Source of the DNA: Trileptium ribeirensis
Lineage: Eukaryota > Nematoda > Enoplea > Enoplida > Thoracostomopsidae
Assembly (NCBI GenBank): GCA_030248225.1
Contig: JASANE010021273.1
Span: forward strand, 62,001 to 126,000
Direction of reading: 5' to 3'
DNA: 64,000 nt
How positions within the stretch are numbered: position 1 is the stretch's first letter; each line of letters starts with the position of its first letter. The translations under genes were made by a program, and so were the position numbers. This document shows positions 1-11,925 of the stretch, one piece after another. The notes below the pieces were generated by a model. It did no database searches, was not told where the DNA came from, and saw nothing but the letters and a program-made list of their open reading frames with translations.

Positions 1-59
1 TATAGCTGCTGAGTGCATTTGGTATGTAATCAGTGACCTAGCTACAGGGGCTTTGTGCA

Positions 60-398
60 CTAGATTTGTCTTTATAGTCGGAAGCTGGCTTCTCTAATGT
101 GGGGGCACCCTTGCATTTTTGGTACCCATAAGCAAAAGACGGCTGGCCCACATTTGTTGCCTCATGGCAAAATTTTTCACTCCTCCTTGTCAAACGTAGC
201 CAGAACTGGCATAAAAATTTAAAATTCGTTTCGGAAGTTAAAACATTAATTTCAGCATAAAATTGGTTGAAAAATTGGTTTTAACACCATTCGAGAATTT
301 TGCACCGTTTGTAAGCCAGTTATTAATACTTTTATCGTTTTAGCCGAATATTGAATGTTGAAAAAGATTTTAGATTTCGAAGCTGTATGTGTTCTGTG
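60..398 (+). repeat. Old dispersed repeat, left part, split by a hAT insertion
   Basis: This stretch aligns by eye, with many differences, to 9795-10135. Shared points include the 'tggcttctc' start, the 'ttaatttcag' block and the 'tttagc' block near the end. The match resumes after the hAT element, at about 1564-1625 (compare 10150-10290, 'ggagaagct'). It is therefore an older repeat interrupted by the element at 399-1555. No coding potential is visible and the family is not recognised. Confidence 0.55.
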
Positions 399-1555
399 CA
401 GGGAATAACCGGAACCGGAACCAGTAACCGGAACCGTCCATTTAAACCGGATCCGGAACCGGAACCGGAACCTGGTCTTCGAAATTTATATATAGTAAAA
501 CAGATGAAGGAAGAAATGCAGGTATAGTGGATTTAAAATGCATTAAAAATAACTTTTACATTAAACTTAATGTATTGCGATGGTATTATTGCCTTTCTGA
601 AACTTTAAAGAGACTGAGGAAGCTAATAATGTTTGTTTATCGATCACATATGTCGGTTTTTGGACATTCAGAGCAAAAAATGTCTTCCACTATACACCAT
701 TGCGTATACTGCGTCAAATCGAATGTGCTTACAAAGCTTGGAGCGTAGAATACACACTTTCGCTCTGTCTCCAGTCGCCTCCCTTTACTACACATACGTT
801 TGTTGCATGTTCTTCTGTAGGAAACTTAAAATTATTGGTTTGTATGATTCTAAGATAAAATAATAGATAGAAGGTAATTTTCTGATCAGTGGTCAGAGAC
901 ACTGTTTAGGCTAGCGTTGGACAAACAGTGCCCGTCAGTTAGATGATACTGATGATAACTTTCTAATCAGAATGCTATAAATGAGACACACTGTGATGCT
1001 GCTCGCAGTTTCAATAAATACAGTTCATTGCCAAGGAAGCAGTTTCTGCTTGCGTTGCAGATAACGTTACTTCAATTTCATCTGATTTACAAAGTTTAAA
1101 GCGCACCGGCTGGTGCTTGACGCAATTTATGTTAGCCAAGCATAGGCTAAGTACTTCTACGTAAGCCATACTCTGTTACCGACTTGGACCGGTATAATTC
1201 GAACGTACCCCGCAGACTTCTGAATGTGTGAAATAGCTGCTACAAGCATCGACCTGGCTTTGATTTAACAAACTCCTGCAGGTTATTATGAAAAATTCCT
1301 GCTCAAATTATGTGCCCTACTTACGTTTCACACGGCAAATTGGTTAGTTAGTCTTTTCTTTTGCTAGGTCGTATTGGAATTTGATCATTGTGTATGTATA
1401 TATTACATGTTTGGACCACAGATGAAGCAAAAACGTGGAAAATTTGAAACAAAATTTTTAAACCGGAATTCCGGTTCCGGTATGGTTTTTGCCCTTTGCC
1501 GGAACCGCAACCGGAACACAATTTTCGCCGGAACCGGAATTCCGGTTACTCCCTG
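399..1555 (+). mobile_element. Non-autonomous hAT-type DNA transposon, copy A
   Basis: The 1157-bp element starts CAGGGAATAACCGG and ends CCGGTTACTCCCTG, forming terminal inverted repeats. It is flanked by a perfect 8-bp direct duplication, GTTCTGTG, at 391-398 and 1556-1563. Termini beginning CAGGG together with 8-bp target duplications are the signature of the hAT superfamily. The subterminal zones are packed with GGAACC/CCGGAA units, as expected of transposase-binding regions. No transposase ORF exists, so it must be mobilised in trans. It is nearly identical to 11926-13105 in the opposite orientation, which suggests recent activity. The short ORFs inside (for example 527-748) are not genes. 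Confidence 0.9.
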
Positions 1556-1563
1556 GTTCTGTG

Positions 1564-4554
1564 GTTCAAGCCAAGGGGCTCCTTGACATGCCTCCTGGCA
1601 AAAGTGTCAGTGAATGGAGAAGCTGTGGAAGAGTTATTGAGCTATAGTAAAAATAAAATTTTTCGGGGGACAACGTTCATAATGCAGTTAAATCGCATTG
1701 ATTTAAAAACAGTTGCATGGCAAACAGCAACAGTTTTAGTATTTGTGGATAAATGGCGCTACGCAGCGAGATTACATTCAGAGTTAGAAATTTAAGGTAT
1801 TTTACGACTATTGTTTTTCGAACTCTAAGTCTTTTGTATGACATTTGGGCTATATGTTCGGGTTCATTGTTTCCACACCTAAGTACTTACAGGGTGCTCA
1901 CCTCCGGGAAAATTAAAAAATTTCGGGAAACTCCAGGAATTCTTGCCAAAACAACCAAAATCCGGAAATTCTGCTCAAAATCGTTTTGGGGTTGTCGTCT
2001 GTTTTTGTGCAACAGTGCATTATAGTAATAAGGAATACCGTGCATCTGACAAAAAATCAAGTTGCCACCATGTTCTTATGCCTGAACTTTAACAAGGCTT
2101 TCATCTCTAAGGCACACAACAAAATTAGTGTGTTCTCGCTGGCACAACAACCGCTAAATGCGAGATCAATACATCACACTTATGACCCAAAAGTTCGTGA
2201 TGGCCGGCCACTGTTAAACCTAGAAAACTGATTTAGTCAGTTTAGGCGTCGCTTCCGGAGGCTCAATAGCAACTTTCAGTTATGCCTAGTGAGCAAGCGT
2301 TGCATTTTTAATTTGTTTTATACACATTTAAATATACAAGGGTGTACGCGCGTTTGAAAGAGCATTGTTCATGGATTTCAATATATATTTACTTGCTTAA
2401 ACGGTTCGTATTTTAGCTTTGGCTTTCATAGAATCTCCAGGAAAATATGCCAAAATCTCCGTGAATCTCCAGAAAATTGCTATCAAAAACGCGCTGACTC
2501 CATGTACATCATTGTGAGGTTAAATTGTTGCTACTTATGATAGTCCGGAGCTTAAATTATAAGATTTCACAAAATTGTCGCTCGCACCCTATGTAGCATC
2601 ACCTGGTACACAAGCGTCAATCTTAATCTATTCCAGCGATCTGCCTCCCCAGGAAATATAAACAAATATGTTTTACTGTGATTGCTCACCATGAATGGTA
2701 TTCCGTACTAAGTGTTCACAGGGTCATATTTTTATACTCTGCCAGTCGTTTTAACTTCGGCCCAGGAAAAAGTCTAATTATGTGCCGCTTAAACACGGTA
2801 AATTTAGCTAGATACTTCCCCGAAAAATTTTCAAAATCAGTAAATACATTGCCGGAGCAAGAAATAAGTATATACATTCGTCTCAATAATTTATCAATTT
2901 TGATGATGACTTGTCAATTAAGTTTGAAATAGTTACATTTTGGAAACTTTCGAACGTCTTTGGCAGGGGGAGGGTTTGCACTGTCACTTGTCCCCCTCTG
3001 AAAAGTAACCACTCTGAGCGTTTGTCCACAGTGGTGTAAGCATGTTTAAAATAATGAACCTGACAGCTAGAGATGCACGGTACCATATATAAACGCAATC
3101 AAAAAGTCGCTGACTGCGTACGAAGAACCTTGCTCATCAGACATCCTTAATTATATAGGTTAGGTTTCAAGCTATGGTACGTGATATATCGCTCTCATGC
3201 CAATGAAATTTATTTTCACCATAGCTTCTCAACCCTAGTTTAATCGATTTTCGGTGGCGGCAGGGGTAATAGCATTTTAAAAAATCGAAATTATTGAATT
3301 CGAAGTTTTCAATATTTGAACTTGTTATTACAGAGCGTGGTACTTAGAAATTGCACAGGCGTGGATGCTTATACCAATGGCACATGCAGAACTTATTACA
3401 GTGTGACGTTATTACAAATTTGCATGGCACAAGTTAACATTGTAAAACTACAGAGGCAAGGCTATATGAGCACACACTTGAAGTCTATCAGCAAATTTTC
3501 TGAAAACATGAACTTTGAAACTTTTCATCTTTTCGGGAGATGCGAAGTTATTGTTAAAATAGCGCGTTTTTACTGATACTCCATGCTCTTGAGATTTCTA
3601 CGGCATTCCCATGCGTGTTGATTGGATACAGTGCATAATTGCTATAGTTGAGGTTGTAGTCCGCTTTGCCTTCGGCTGCGTTTTTTAAAGTATTTGACAT
3701 TGTTGGGTTCGCTAATTGTTTCTTTAGGACTAGGATTTCAGAAGTTTTCAGCCGATTATATAATATTTCCTTCCACCACAATTCAACAGCTGCTTCTTTT
3801 CGATCTAGTTTTGAAATCTAGTTGAACTGGTTGTGTATTTTCATCTTGGGATGATTGGACTTGGACTTCGGTATCGAATGCAAGTATATAACATATCCGT
3901 GTCGAGTTCGTCCATGATTGCGGCCACTTCGCGGCTTTTTGTTATTGCACTAATATTTTATAGTATAGAGTTCTTTTAAACTGATCTTCTTTGAATTTGG
4001 CCTTGTTTCGTTTTTCTTATTGGTTTATTGAATTTTGTTTCAATTATTCTGTAGTTCCAAGCGGTATATATAATGTGGTTCTTCGTCGCCAATTTTCAAG
4101 TTTTCGTTACCAGGTACCACTATGACACGCGACGTATATACAACGGCCGGGCGTGCAAAATGATTGTGCAATCGTATTCCAAGATTATAAGTTGCGAAAC
4201 CAATGCCAGTCGGATGAATGTAGCAGTTGTTTTGCACATATACAAGGATTTGCGGAGTATATACCTTTGTTGAAATTTAACATTTTTCAACCCAATATTT
4301 ATAACAGTGTATGGATTGGGCACCAGAACATAATTCCAAGTACGTTACAGCGCAGTAAGCTTGTCTTACATAATTTTTTTAAACAGCTGCCAGTTTGGTT
4401 GTGTATATTTTGTATATAAATCAGCATGCATTAAAGTTACGCATCGTCTCTGCGAAGCAGATAGAAATTGCGTTATGGCCAATGCACTGTGTTTATTATT
4501 AATGCGCGGGGGGGTCAGAATTTATAGAACTTATAGCATAATTGCATTAACTTT
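1564..4554. other. No recognisable gene
   Basis: The first 60 bases continue the old repeat interrupted by copy A. The rest is AT-rich sequence with short chance ORFs that have no domain signal. Two short similar phrases containing 'tctccagga' occur near 1930 and 2440, but no array or terminal repeat could be drawn from them. Confidence 0.5.
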
Positions 4555-4998
4555 CTTTTAGAACCAGAGAAACCAGTAATTTCAAGTTTCCTACGAAATA
4601 ACATGTAACCACCCTATTAGTATCTGAAATCGGTAGGAAACAGAGCGATTTTTTCTTGTCTGCGCTCCATTCGGTACATGTAAATTCAGTGTGAAACAGC
4701 TTCTTCTGTAATGTATAGCTGAAGCAATTTTTGTTGCACTAGGCAGAAAAAGTCATCTCTGTAGGTAAATAAAAATTTGTAGGTCCCCCGGCCTTTTCAA
4801 ACTCACCTTCAAGCTCAGAGAATATCAGCGCAATACATTATTTTCATGGCAAAAGTTATTTTTAACACATTTTAAATCCAATGTGTATACCTGTATTCAT
4901 GTGTTTTACTATATTATGTAGGCTTCTAATGCCATATTCCGGTTCCGTTTTAAGTTTGAAGTTACGATAAATTTTGGTTCCGGTTATTCCATCACATT
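4555..4998 (-). mobile_element. Decayed, truncated hAT-type element, copy C
   Basis: This segment aligns with copy B (same orientation as 11926-13105). Shared blocks include 'gagacagagcga'/'aacagagcga', 'cgcaatacatta', 'aaaagttatttttaa', 'cattttaaatcca' and the final 'ggttccggttattcc' terminus. It has many substitutions and indels. It lacks the opposite terminus, so it is a truncated older member of the same family. Confidence 0.65.
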
Positions 4999-5518
4999 TA
5001 TATTTGGATGATATAGACAATCGAGCGTGGTGTGTATTTTCAAGTGCTCCGTATTTCGGCTTATTCTCAGGTCGATACTCTGGTATATATAGCTAGATAG
5101 ATAATTTATTACCGACACCATCAGACTGCTCAGTAAGTCAGCTCAGGAAATCCATCATTCGCCTCCTACTGATAAAGCACGGCCTACTGCCCTTTGATTG
5201 CCGCCGAATATAAACAGTATATTAATTTTTCAAACTTAGAAATTAGATATCAAACGTTAAAATCAGTTTCTGGGTAGATTGACCAGCGCTTCGCTACACA
5301 GTGCAGTATCCTTATCTGTCTGAAAATAACAAAGGGCACAGCAGGACAACAACAGAAGGCATATATACGCAAATAAATGTATAACTGACCATTAATAAAC
5401 TCAATAAAGGACGATAGAGGACCGTAGGTGGTCACCTAACCCATCGCCCGTTTTATTATGTGATTAAAATTTAATTCGGAAAATTGTTAAAAAAAGCTTG
5501 TTAAATTTCTGAAAAGAG

Positions 5519-8238
5519 CTAGCTTGAACAACTTTTACAGGAAGTGAATTCCATAAACGTGGAAAGTGAAAACGAAAGGTGTTGGCGTACGAGTTTGTTG
5601 CTGGTAAAAGGCACTTTTAATTTAAATTCATGCAAACGAGGACCAATATATTCAGCCAAAGTAAAAAATTCATTGATGTCCCAATCTTGCGAGTGTTGTT
5701 TTATCATCTTCTACCCCAATTTAAGGTCTGCAAGTATATGTCTGTAGTCTAAACTATGTTGGTTTAATTGTATGAGTCTTATATACTCGCGAATACTCGA
5801 GATTACACAGTCCGAGTATCTTTTTAGTGAATTTGCGTTAGACTTTTTCTATAGCGTCTACATCTTTTATAAGATGTGGTGACCAGATAGGGCTACCATA
5901 TTCTAACAGCGACCGAACATACGTATTAAACAATTTCATTAGAAAAAAACCGATCACGAAATTTGAAAGCACGAAAAATATTAGCACATACAATATGTGT
6001 TTTATTCGAAAATTTCAAGCAGTGCAAAGAAAATTTTTGATCATGGTTGAGCAACATTTATAGATTGCACAAGTTCCAATTCATGAGATGACAGAAAATA
6101 AGATACACCATTCGACTGTTTACCAAAAACAAAGATAGAACATTTTTCAAATGACAAACACAACTACCAGTGTAATGACCATTTATACACGTTGTCGAGG
6201 AACAACTGAAGATCGTTAGACGATTTAGTATCATGACGCACATCTATATATTCTTGCGTCACCAGCATACATCAAAATATTGCTGGGCTTATTGCTTTAT
6301 TATTTTTGATGGCAAGTCATTAATGTATATATATCAAAAAGAGAAGTGGTCCAAGAACGGATCCTTGGGGAACCCCAGTTGTTACGGGCAGCGTTTGTGA
6401 AGATACTCCATCCACTAATACGTACTGAGTGCGATGATACAGGAAAGCGTTGACCCAATTTAGATGCTTACCAACAATCCAACGTTGCGTTGTTTGTGAA
6501 TTAGTTTGACATGATTAACAGTATCGAATGCTTTTGCAATTATATATATATAATAGTATAGCATGCTTGTGTACATTTCTGGTTCAATTTAGATTTGTAT
6601 CACATAGTTGTTGAAAAAAGGACATTACTTTGTGTAGATTTTCCAGGAATAAAACCATGTTGGCAGCTATTGAGTATGTTTGCATTTTTCAAATATTTCA
6701 GGATATGCTGCTTTATAAGAGTCTCTAAGGTCTTGCAGACTGCAGACGTCAAGCTAATAGGACGATAGTTAGAAGGAATAGAGTTGTATCCACTCCTTTT
6801 AAACAACGGAATAATTTCTGCTGAACGCTAATTGTTGGGGTAAAACACTTTCTTCAAGAAATACAGAGAAAAGGTAAAACAATGGTTTGGCCAACGAGGC
6901 AGCACATTTCTTTAGTAAAATTGGTGCAATCTTGTCTGGTCCACAAGATATTTTGCACGAAAGCATCCTCAACACTTCATAGACCGATTTTTCGCTTAAA
7001 TTTAACTGCGATATTTCAGTATCATGCATACCAACAGTAGTAGGAAGATTCCATCGTGAACCTTAAAAACGGAGTTGAAATGACGCTGCAAAACTTCTGC
7101 CTTATAACGAGAATCTGTAACAAGCTCACCTTGATACTGAAGTGGTGGAATAGAGCCTTTAGATACCAACTTTGAGTTTACATACGAATAAAAAAAGAAA
7201 TGTTTCTACTGTCCAAAATTTTTTGTTCGTGTATTCTGATCGCATTATCTGACAAGGATTTAGCTCGATTTGCAGCAGTTTTATACGATGCAAGGTCACA
7301 ATGAAGTTTACTTTTCATATATCGAGACCACATATTCAGTTTATAATTGTAGGCTTGCTGAACTGCAACGGTCCACTTTTGCTTTTTGTTGGAATTTTTG
7401 TGCCGTTTGGGAATATACATATTTTTGGCAGAATTTACAAAATGTTCAAAAATTTGAAGCATATCAAAAATGAATTAAAATCCAAAAACAAAGTGTCCCA
7501 AGCAATAGACATAAAGTACTCGCTTAATTCTGAAAAATTTGCCGACTTGTAATCAAAATACCATTCATCTACGATCGCAGATGTATCCAGCGCTACATTT
7601 AAATGAAATACAATCTTGTTGTGATCACTCGTGGTAAATGGCTCCACAACTGCTAGTTGAGAAATTAAATATAAATCAGATACTAAAACAAGATCTAATA
7701 TGTTTTCTCCCGTAATAGGCTGAGTTACGCACCGGGACAAGCCAAGAGAAGAAAAGGTTTCATCGAATAACACATCATTAACGCCCGCAGAGACATTGGA
7801 GAGTTTGGGTAGATTGAAATCTCCACATATTAGAACCTCGGAATTGACACATTGTGACACAAGCTCGTTGATCGGCAATTCGTCAATTTCATCAGACGAA
7901 CTCGGTGGTCTGTAAACTATACTTAACTTAAGGACTAAACTATTAAAATGAACTTTGAGCCATAATGTTTCATCAATACCACCAAAGCTGTTTTTTGAGC
8001 AAAGGACATGTCGTAAACCTTTTTTTAACAAGAGCCATGCACCCACCATGGATTCTCCCCATACGGTCAGATCGAAAAATAAGATAATCAACATTATTGA
8101 AACAAGCATTCGAAATTCATTGGATAACCAGGTTTCTGTTATCAGAATAATGTCAGGTTTGTGGAGAAAAATTTCATGTGCAAGAGAAGCCATTTTGTTG
8201 CACAAGCATTGAGAGTTAAAATACAATATTTTAGGCAA
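5519..8238 (-). pseudogene. LINE ORF2 remnant: endonuclease and reverse transcriptase
   Basis: The endonuclease part keeps the motifs FNSQCLCNKM, TETWLS, VYRPPSS, GDFNLPKL and TSDHNKI, which carry the metal-binding and catalytic residues of the exonuclease-endonuclease-phosphatase fold. The reverse transcriptase shows CGPDKIAPILLK, SNYRPISLTS and QHGFIPGKST (palm and fingers), then GVPQGSVLGPLLF. The catalytic YxDD motif reads YAGD (6258-6269): the first aspartate of the pair is lost. The C-terminal part shows LLEYGSPIWSPHL and NEFFTLAEY...GPRLHEFKL, typical of CR1-like tails. Several frameshifts break the frame, for instance an apparent 2-nt duplication in the stretch encoding FLIYIND. It cannot make a working protein. 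Confidence 0.82.
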
Positions 8239-8296
8239 GTGAAGGGGAACAGTTTATCATTTAGACGTACATAATCAGCGTTAGGGCCACCTAATC

Positions 8297-9016
8297 TTAT
8301 GGGGCAATTTTCCTCCCAGAAATTTTAACTGACTCTCCAGCATCCCTGCGCCGTTTGAGCTCCTGCCTTAGAGCGTAATCGGCATTACGTTGCAGCTTGG
8401 TGAAATCCGGTCTAATAAAGAATCTCCGAGCAACAGGTATACTTGGAGACGCATTGCGAAACCTGTTAAGAAACTCTCTTCGTGGAACAGAAGACCGAAA
8501 CTTAATTTTAACAATGCGAGAACGACCAGGTCGGACCTGACCTGTTTGAAACACTTTAGTAACGTCTTCATTATCAATCTGCAAATTATTACAAACTGTA
8601 CTCGCAAATTCTGAACAATCATTTTCTTCCGGCAGACCCACAATGACCAGGTTTTGCTTTTTCGTCTGGGCTTCAACAGCTTCAGCGGTACAAGTTCTAA
8701 CAACTTTAGCGACTCTTGGGAGAATGGCGTCAACAACTTTGTTGATAATCCGAGCTATGGCATCTTCGTCAACGCTAGCAGGAGCTGCAGCTGGGCTGCA
8801 TGTAACACGATTTTTGAGCGCAACAAGGCGCTGTTCAAGGGAAACGAAGAAACCTTTACACGAAGAGCAGTGGATAGTAAAGACAGCAACAGGAACTTTT
8901 TGTGTAACTTATAAGTTGCGTCATCAAAACCTTGACCTTTGTAATGAATGCACTTTTGAAGTACATCGATCGCAAGATACAGACCAATCAATATCAGACA
9001 CACAGAATGAGCGCAT
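8297..9016 (-). pseudogene. LINE ORF1 remnant: PHD-like zinc segment plus nucleic-acid-binding domain
   Basis: An ATG at 9016-9014 opens a short Cys/Trp/His segment (MRSFCVSDIDWSVSCDRC..VH) resembling the end of a PHD-type zinc finger, as in ORF1 of many CR1-like LINEs. After a frameshift, the frame continues through CSSCKGFFVSLEQRLVAL (putative coiled coil) and LVIVGLPEENDCSEF. It ends with RPGRSRIVKIKFRS and KLQRNADYALRQELKRRRDA, which resemble the RRM-like and C-terminal basic parts of LINE ORF1 proteins. The last 114 codons (8641-8297) are open. Confidence 0.7.
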
Positions 9017-9612
9017 ACCGTGCAATTATTAGAGGCATCGGTATTACTAGATCCACGTCGAATAATAGTTATTAATATTGTTATTGTAATATATATTTGA
9101 ATAAACGATTTAACAATACATCTGTCCTATACGTTATGTCTGAGGGTTGTGTGTGTTTTGAGTTGTCCGTGTTCCATCCTTAATTGGTTCCTATACTGCC
9201 GTATCAGAAATTTACAAATCTAAATAAAAAAGGGTACTCAAATTGTACTCCACATTGATTTCGAATCAGAACGTGTTTGCTCTGGAAAAGTCTATTTTAG
9301 TATTGAATAGTAATTTTTTGTTAAAAAAACTGTTTTACACCTTATAGACTAGAATATTACCTATACAACACGTAACACGAGTTAGGTGCTGTTAAGACTG
9401 CATCTAAATTTTATTAATATTGGAACGTAGCTCCTTCCAATCAGAACGGAAATTTATTTGAAATATTGCATGGTATTTAGTCGAAGTATTTCCAATTGCC
9501 TGGTGGTCCATATATTTTATGGGTAAAATTATTAATTTTGCAGTACAACTGGTGCACTATATTTAGCTAGCGATAATCAATTACATGAGTTAATAAATGG
9601 AGGAGGCATGAA

Positions 9613-9789
9613 ATGGGATGTACCGCATCGAAAGCTACTTCTGATCAGTCTGATAAGCACAATTCCGCTGACGGAGGGGCTCAACCCTCGAGCGAAGACG
9701 TTGACAACGACCTAGCAGCCGGACCATCCTCTCATCCAAAAACCAAAAGCTCATCATCCGGTACCCTGCTGTCGAACTGTCGAAGTTAG
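9613..9789 (+). CDS. Short ORF with an N-terminal MGC acylation motif
   Basis: The ORF has 58 codons, ATG to TAG. The start MGCTASK matches a dual-acylation signal: Gly2 is a potential N-myristoylation site with a small residue and Lys following, and Cys3 a potential palmitoylation site. The rest is hydrophilic, Ser/Asp-rich and probably disordered (DGGAQPSSEDVDND, KTKSSSSGTLLSNCRS). No family is recognised. It could be a complete small membrane-tethered protein, the first coding exon of a larger gene (a weak donor-like CCG/GTACCC lies near its end), or chance. An old dispersed repeat starts immediately downstream. Confidence 0.38.
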   Translation: MGCTASKATSDQSDKHNSADGGAQPSSEDVDNDLAAGPSSHPKTKSSSSGTLLSNCRS

Positions 9790-9794
9790 TTTTA

Positions 9795-10290
9795 CATACC
9801 TTGGTTTCCCAGTACTGGCTTCTCCAAAGTGCAGGGGTAGTGGGGGACACCTGGCATTTTTCAATGTTCCCGACTGGGGACGCTTGGCAAAATTTAGGAT
9901 ACCTCGACAAAATGCTCCCTTGGCAAAATTTTTAGCATCTCTTCGGTAAAAACACACACAGCTGAAACGAATAATTGACAGTTTTTTTACGAAATATATA
10001 CCCTTTCTGAAGTTAAAAGTTTCATTAATTTCAGGACAAGAATGATTGAAAAGTAACCTCGAAAAAGAATTTTTGACACCGCTTATGTGGCCATTTATTA
10101 ACAATTTTAGCGTTTTCACTGAAAAATATTAAATTTTGTAAATTATATTTCGACCCCCTGTTCAATCCAAGCCGCCCTTCTCCAGTTACCACTCCCTGGT
10201 AAAATAAAGCGCCTTTAGTTCCAAATCAGGGAGCGCCCAGTTCAGCCACCTGACAAAATATTCACCTATTGGAGAAGCTAGTATGTATGG
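9795..10290 (+). repeat. Old dispersed repeat, uninterrupted relative of 60-398 plus 1564-1625
   Basis: It shows diverged but collinear similarity to the left-end repeat, including 'tggcaaaattt', 'aagttaaaa..ttcattaatttcag', 'tttagcgtttt' and the final 'ggagaagct'. At about 10140-10170 it has no hAT element, so it approximates the pre-insertion state of copy A's host sequence. Confidence 0.55.
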
Positions 10291-11917
10291 TCAAAAATTT
10301 GAGGCAAAAATATTTTAAATTTCTGTTGATTGGAATATTGACATGGGATCTTTTAGTCATGTGAAATAAAATTTAGATATTGGGTCAACTATCTTACTGA
10401 ATAATAATTCTTGGAGATATTTCCCGTTCCAGAATGTATTTATTCAAACATAGCCTGCATATCGCGTATGTCTTCTTAAATAGCTGCCACTAGCCAATAA
10501 TATCTTCTCGTCTTCCTGTGTATGATCTATCTCACCATTGGGCTGATTAAATATCTAAATCTCTATTTACATCATTCGTAATGACACATTATTGTACATT
10601 TAGTCTTGTGTTCGCATTATGGAGACTTAATCGTAATGTAGGAATGTTAACACTAAATTTTTACTTTTATAATTTAGTGCATGTGTCATTAGGTACACAT
10701 GGTCTAGTTTTTGTAGCTTTTCTGCAGCTCGGCCACCTGAGAACAGACTTGGGGCTCAGTATTTGCATTTTGTCAGTGTCAGTATATATTGTTCAGGATT
10801 TCAATAATATGGTTCAAATTTTAGAACTTACAGTCCTCCATATTCACAGGTAACACTCGTACGTATACAACGTGCCCATATCTCCGCTTTATTCTATGTA
10901 GGTAACAAGTGTACTTATTGAAACAGAGCGAGCGGAGTTTCCTCAGATTGCTTTGTTAGCGGCAAAAATCGTAAAAATGTCTTATTTATCCGTCTATGTA
11001 GGTCGTAACTCATCATCGGATGGATGGATTGTCACAATGTGTTGTTCGATCACAAATTCTGTCTATTTGTGCTCTTTAGATGCTAAATCTGGAAACCACG
11101 CCTTCCGGGTTAAAATGGGCCCCGACCAGGTCAAGGGTCACTTTTTGAAATTTGGCTATCTGCATATCTATCTTTACGATTTACATATCGAGATAGTCTT
11201 TCGAGCGATATGGGATTATAAGTATATTTATCCCATTAAACAAGTTGGTTTCATTTTGTTTTAACACTATATTGGCTTTGTTTCTAACTTGGGTGTTGCC
11301 GGAGTAAAATTTGGTAACTTATGGCGCTAAAATTAGTCAAATTGCGGCACTTCTACTATAGACGTCGTCAATTGTACGTGTTCATAGGTTTTCGGGGTTG
11401 GTAAATACGATAAAAGCAATTGTGTCTGCGTAATATGCATCAATTATGGCATGTATTAGGTACCTATTGCGTAAAAATCACACAAATTTATAATTTTCCT
11501 TGAAATTTGTGATTTATAAATTCAATAGTTTTTGTCCTTTTGGTTACTGGAAGAATAAATGAAGTGTTCTTCGGTTTTGAAATGTGATTAAAATGAACGT
11601 AGCATTATCATTAATGTATTGCCGTTATATATATAGTTGCTATAATGGGTTTTAGCTGGCTTGGAGACCTCAATTTGGAACGACAAAATCGCCAATAATG
11701 GCAGAGTAGCCACACTCGTCCCGTTTCCACTGCATTTGCGAGCTAGAAGTAATATAAGTTATGTGGCGAAAACTAAAGTGATATAATTACTACATTTGTA
11801 GCAACGGTTTTGGTCAAGCGTCTTGTTAACTAACTTTTCTTAAGCTCTAGAAATATTATATATAGATAACTTGATGAGATATAGACAAGACGCGTTACAG
11901 TTTTAAATCTGCAATAT
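10291..11917. other. No recognisable gene
   Basis: AT-rich sequence. The open frames at 10581-10853 and 10953-11264 lack domain signal, and their composition looks like translated non-coding DNA. No tandem or inverted structure was found. Confidence 0.45.
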
Positions 11918-11925
11918 GTATCTAC

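Larger units (their letters stand above)
5230..9035 (-). mobile_element. Dead CR1/Jockey-like LINE retrotransposon
   Basis: Read on the minus strand, the order is ORF1 (about 9016-8297), then ORF2 with an apurinic-type endonuclease (8238-7435), a linker (7462-7178), reverse transcriptase (about 7029-5900) and the C-terminal tail (about 5900-5500). There is no RNase H domain, which fits the CR1/L2/Jockey groups. Frameshifts and stops interrupt every part. The ends are estimated from where coding similarity stops; I see no clear poly-A tail or target duplication. Confidence 0.8.
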
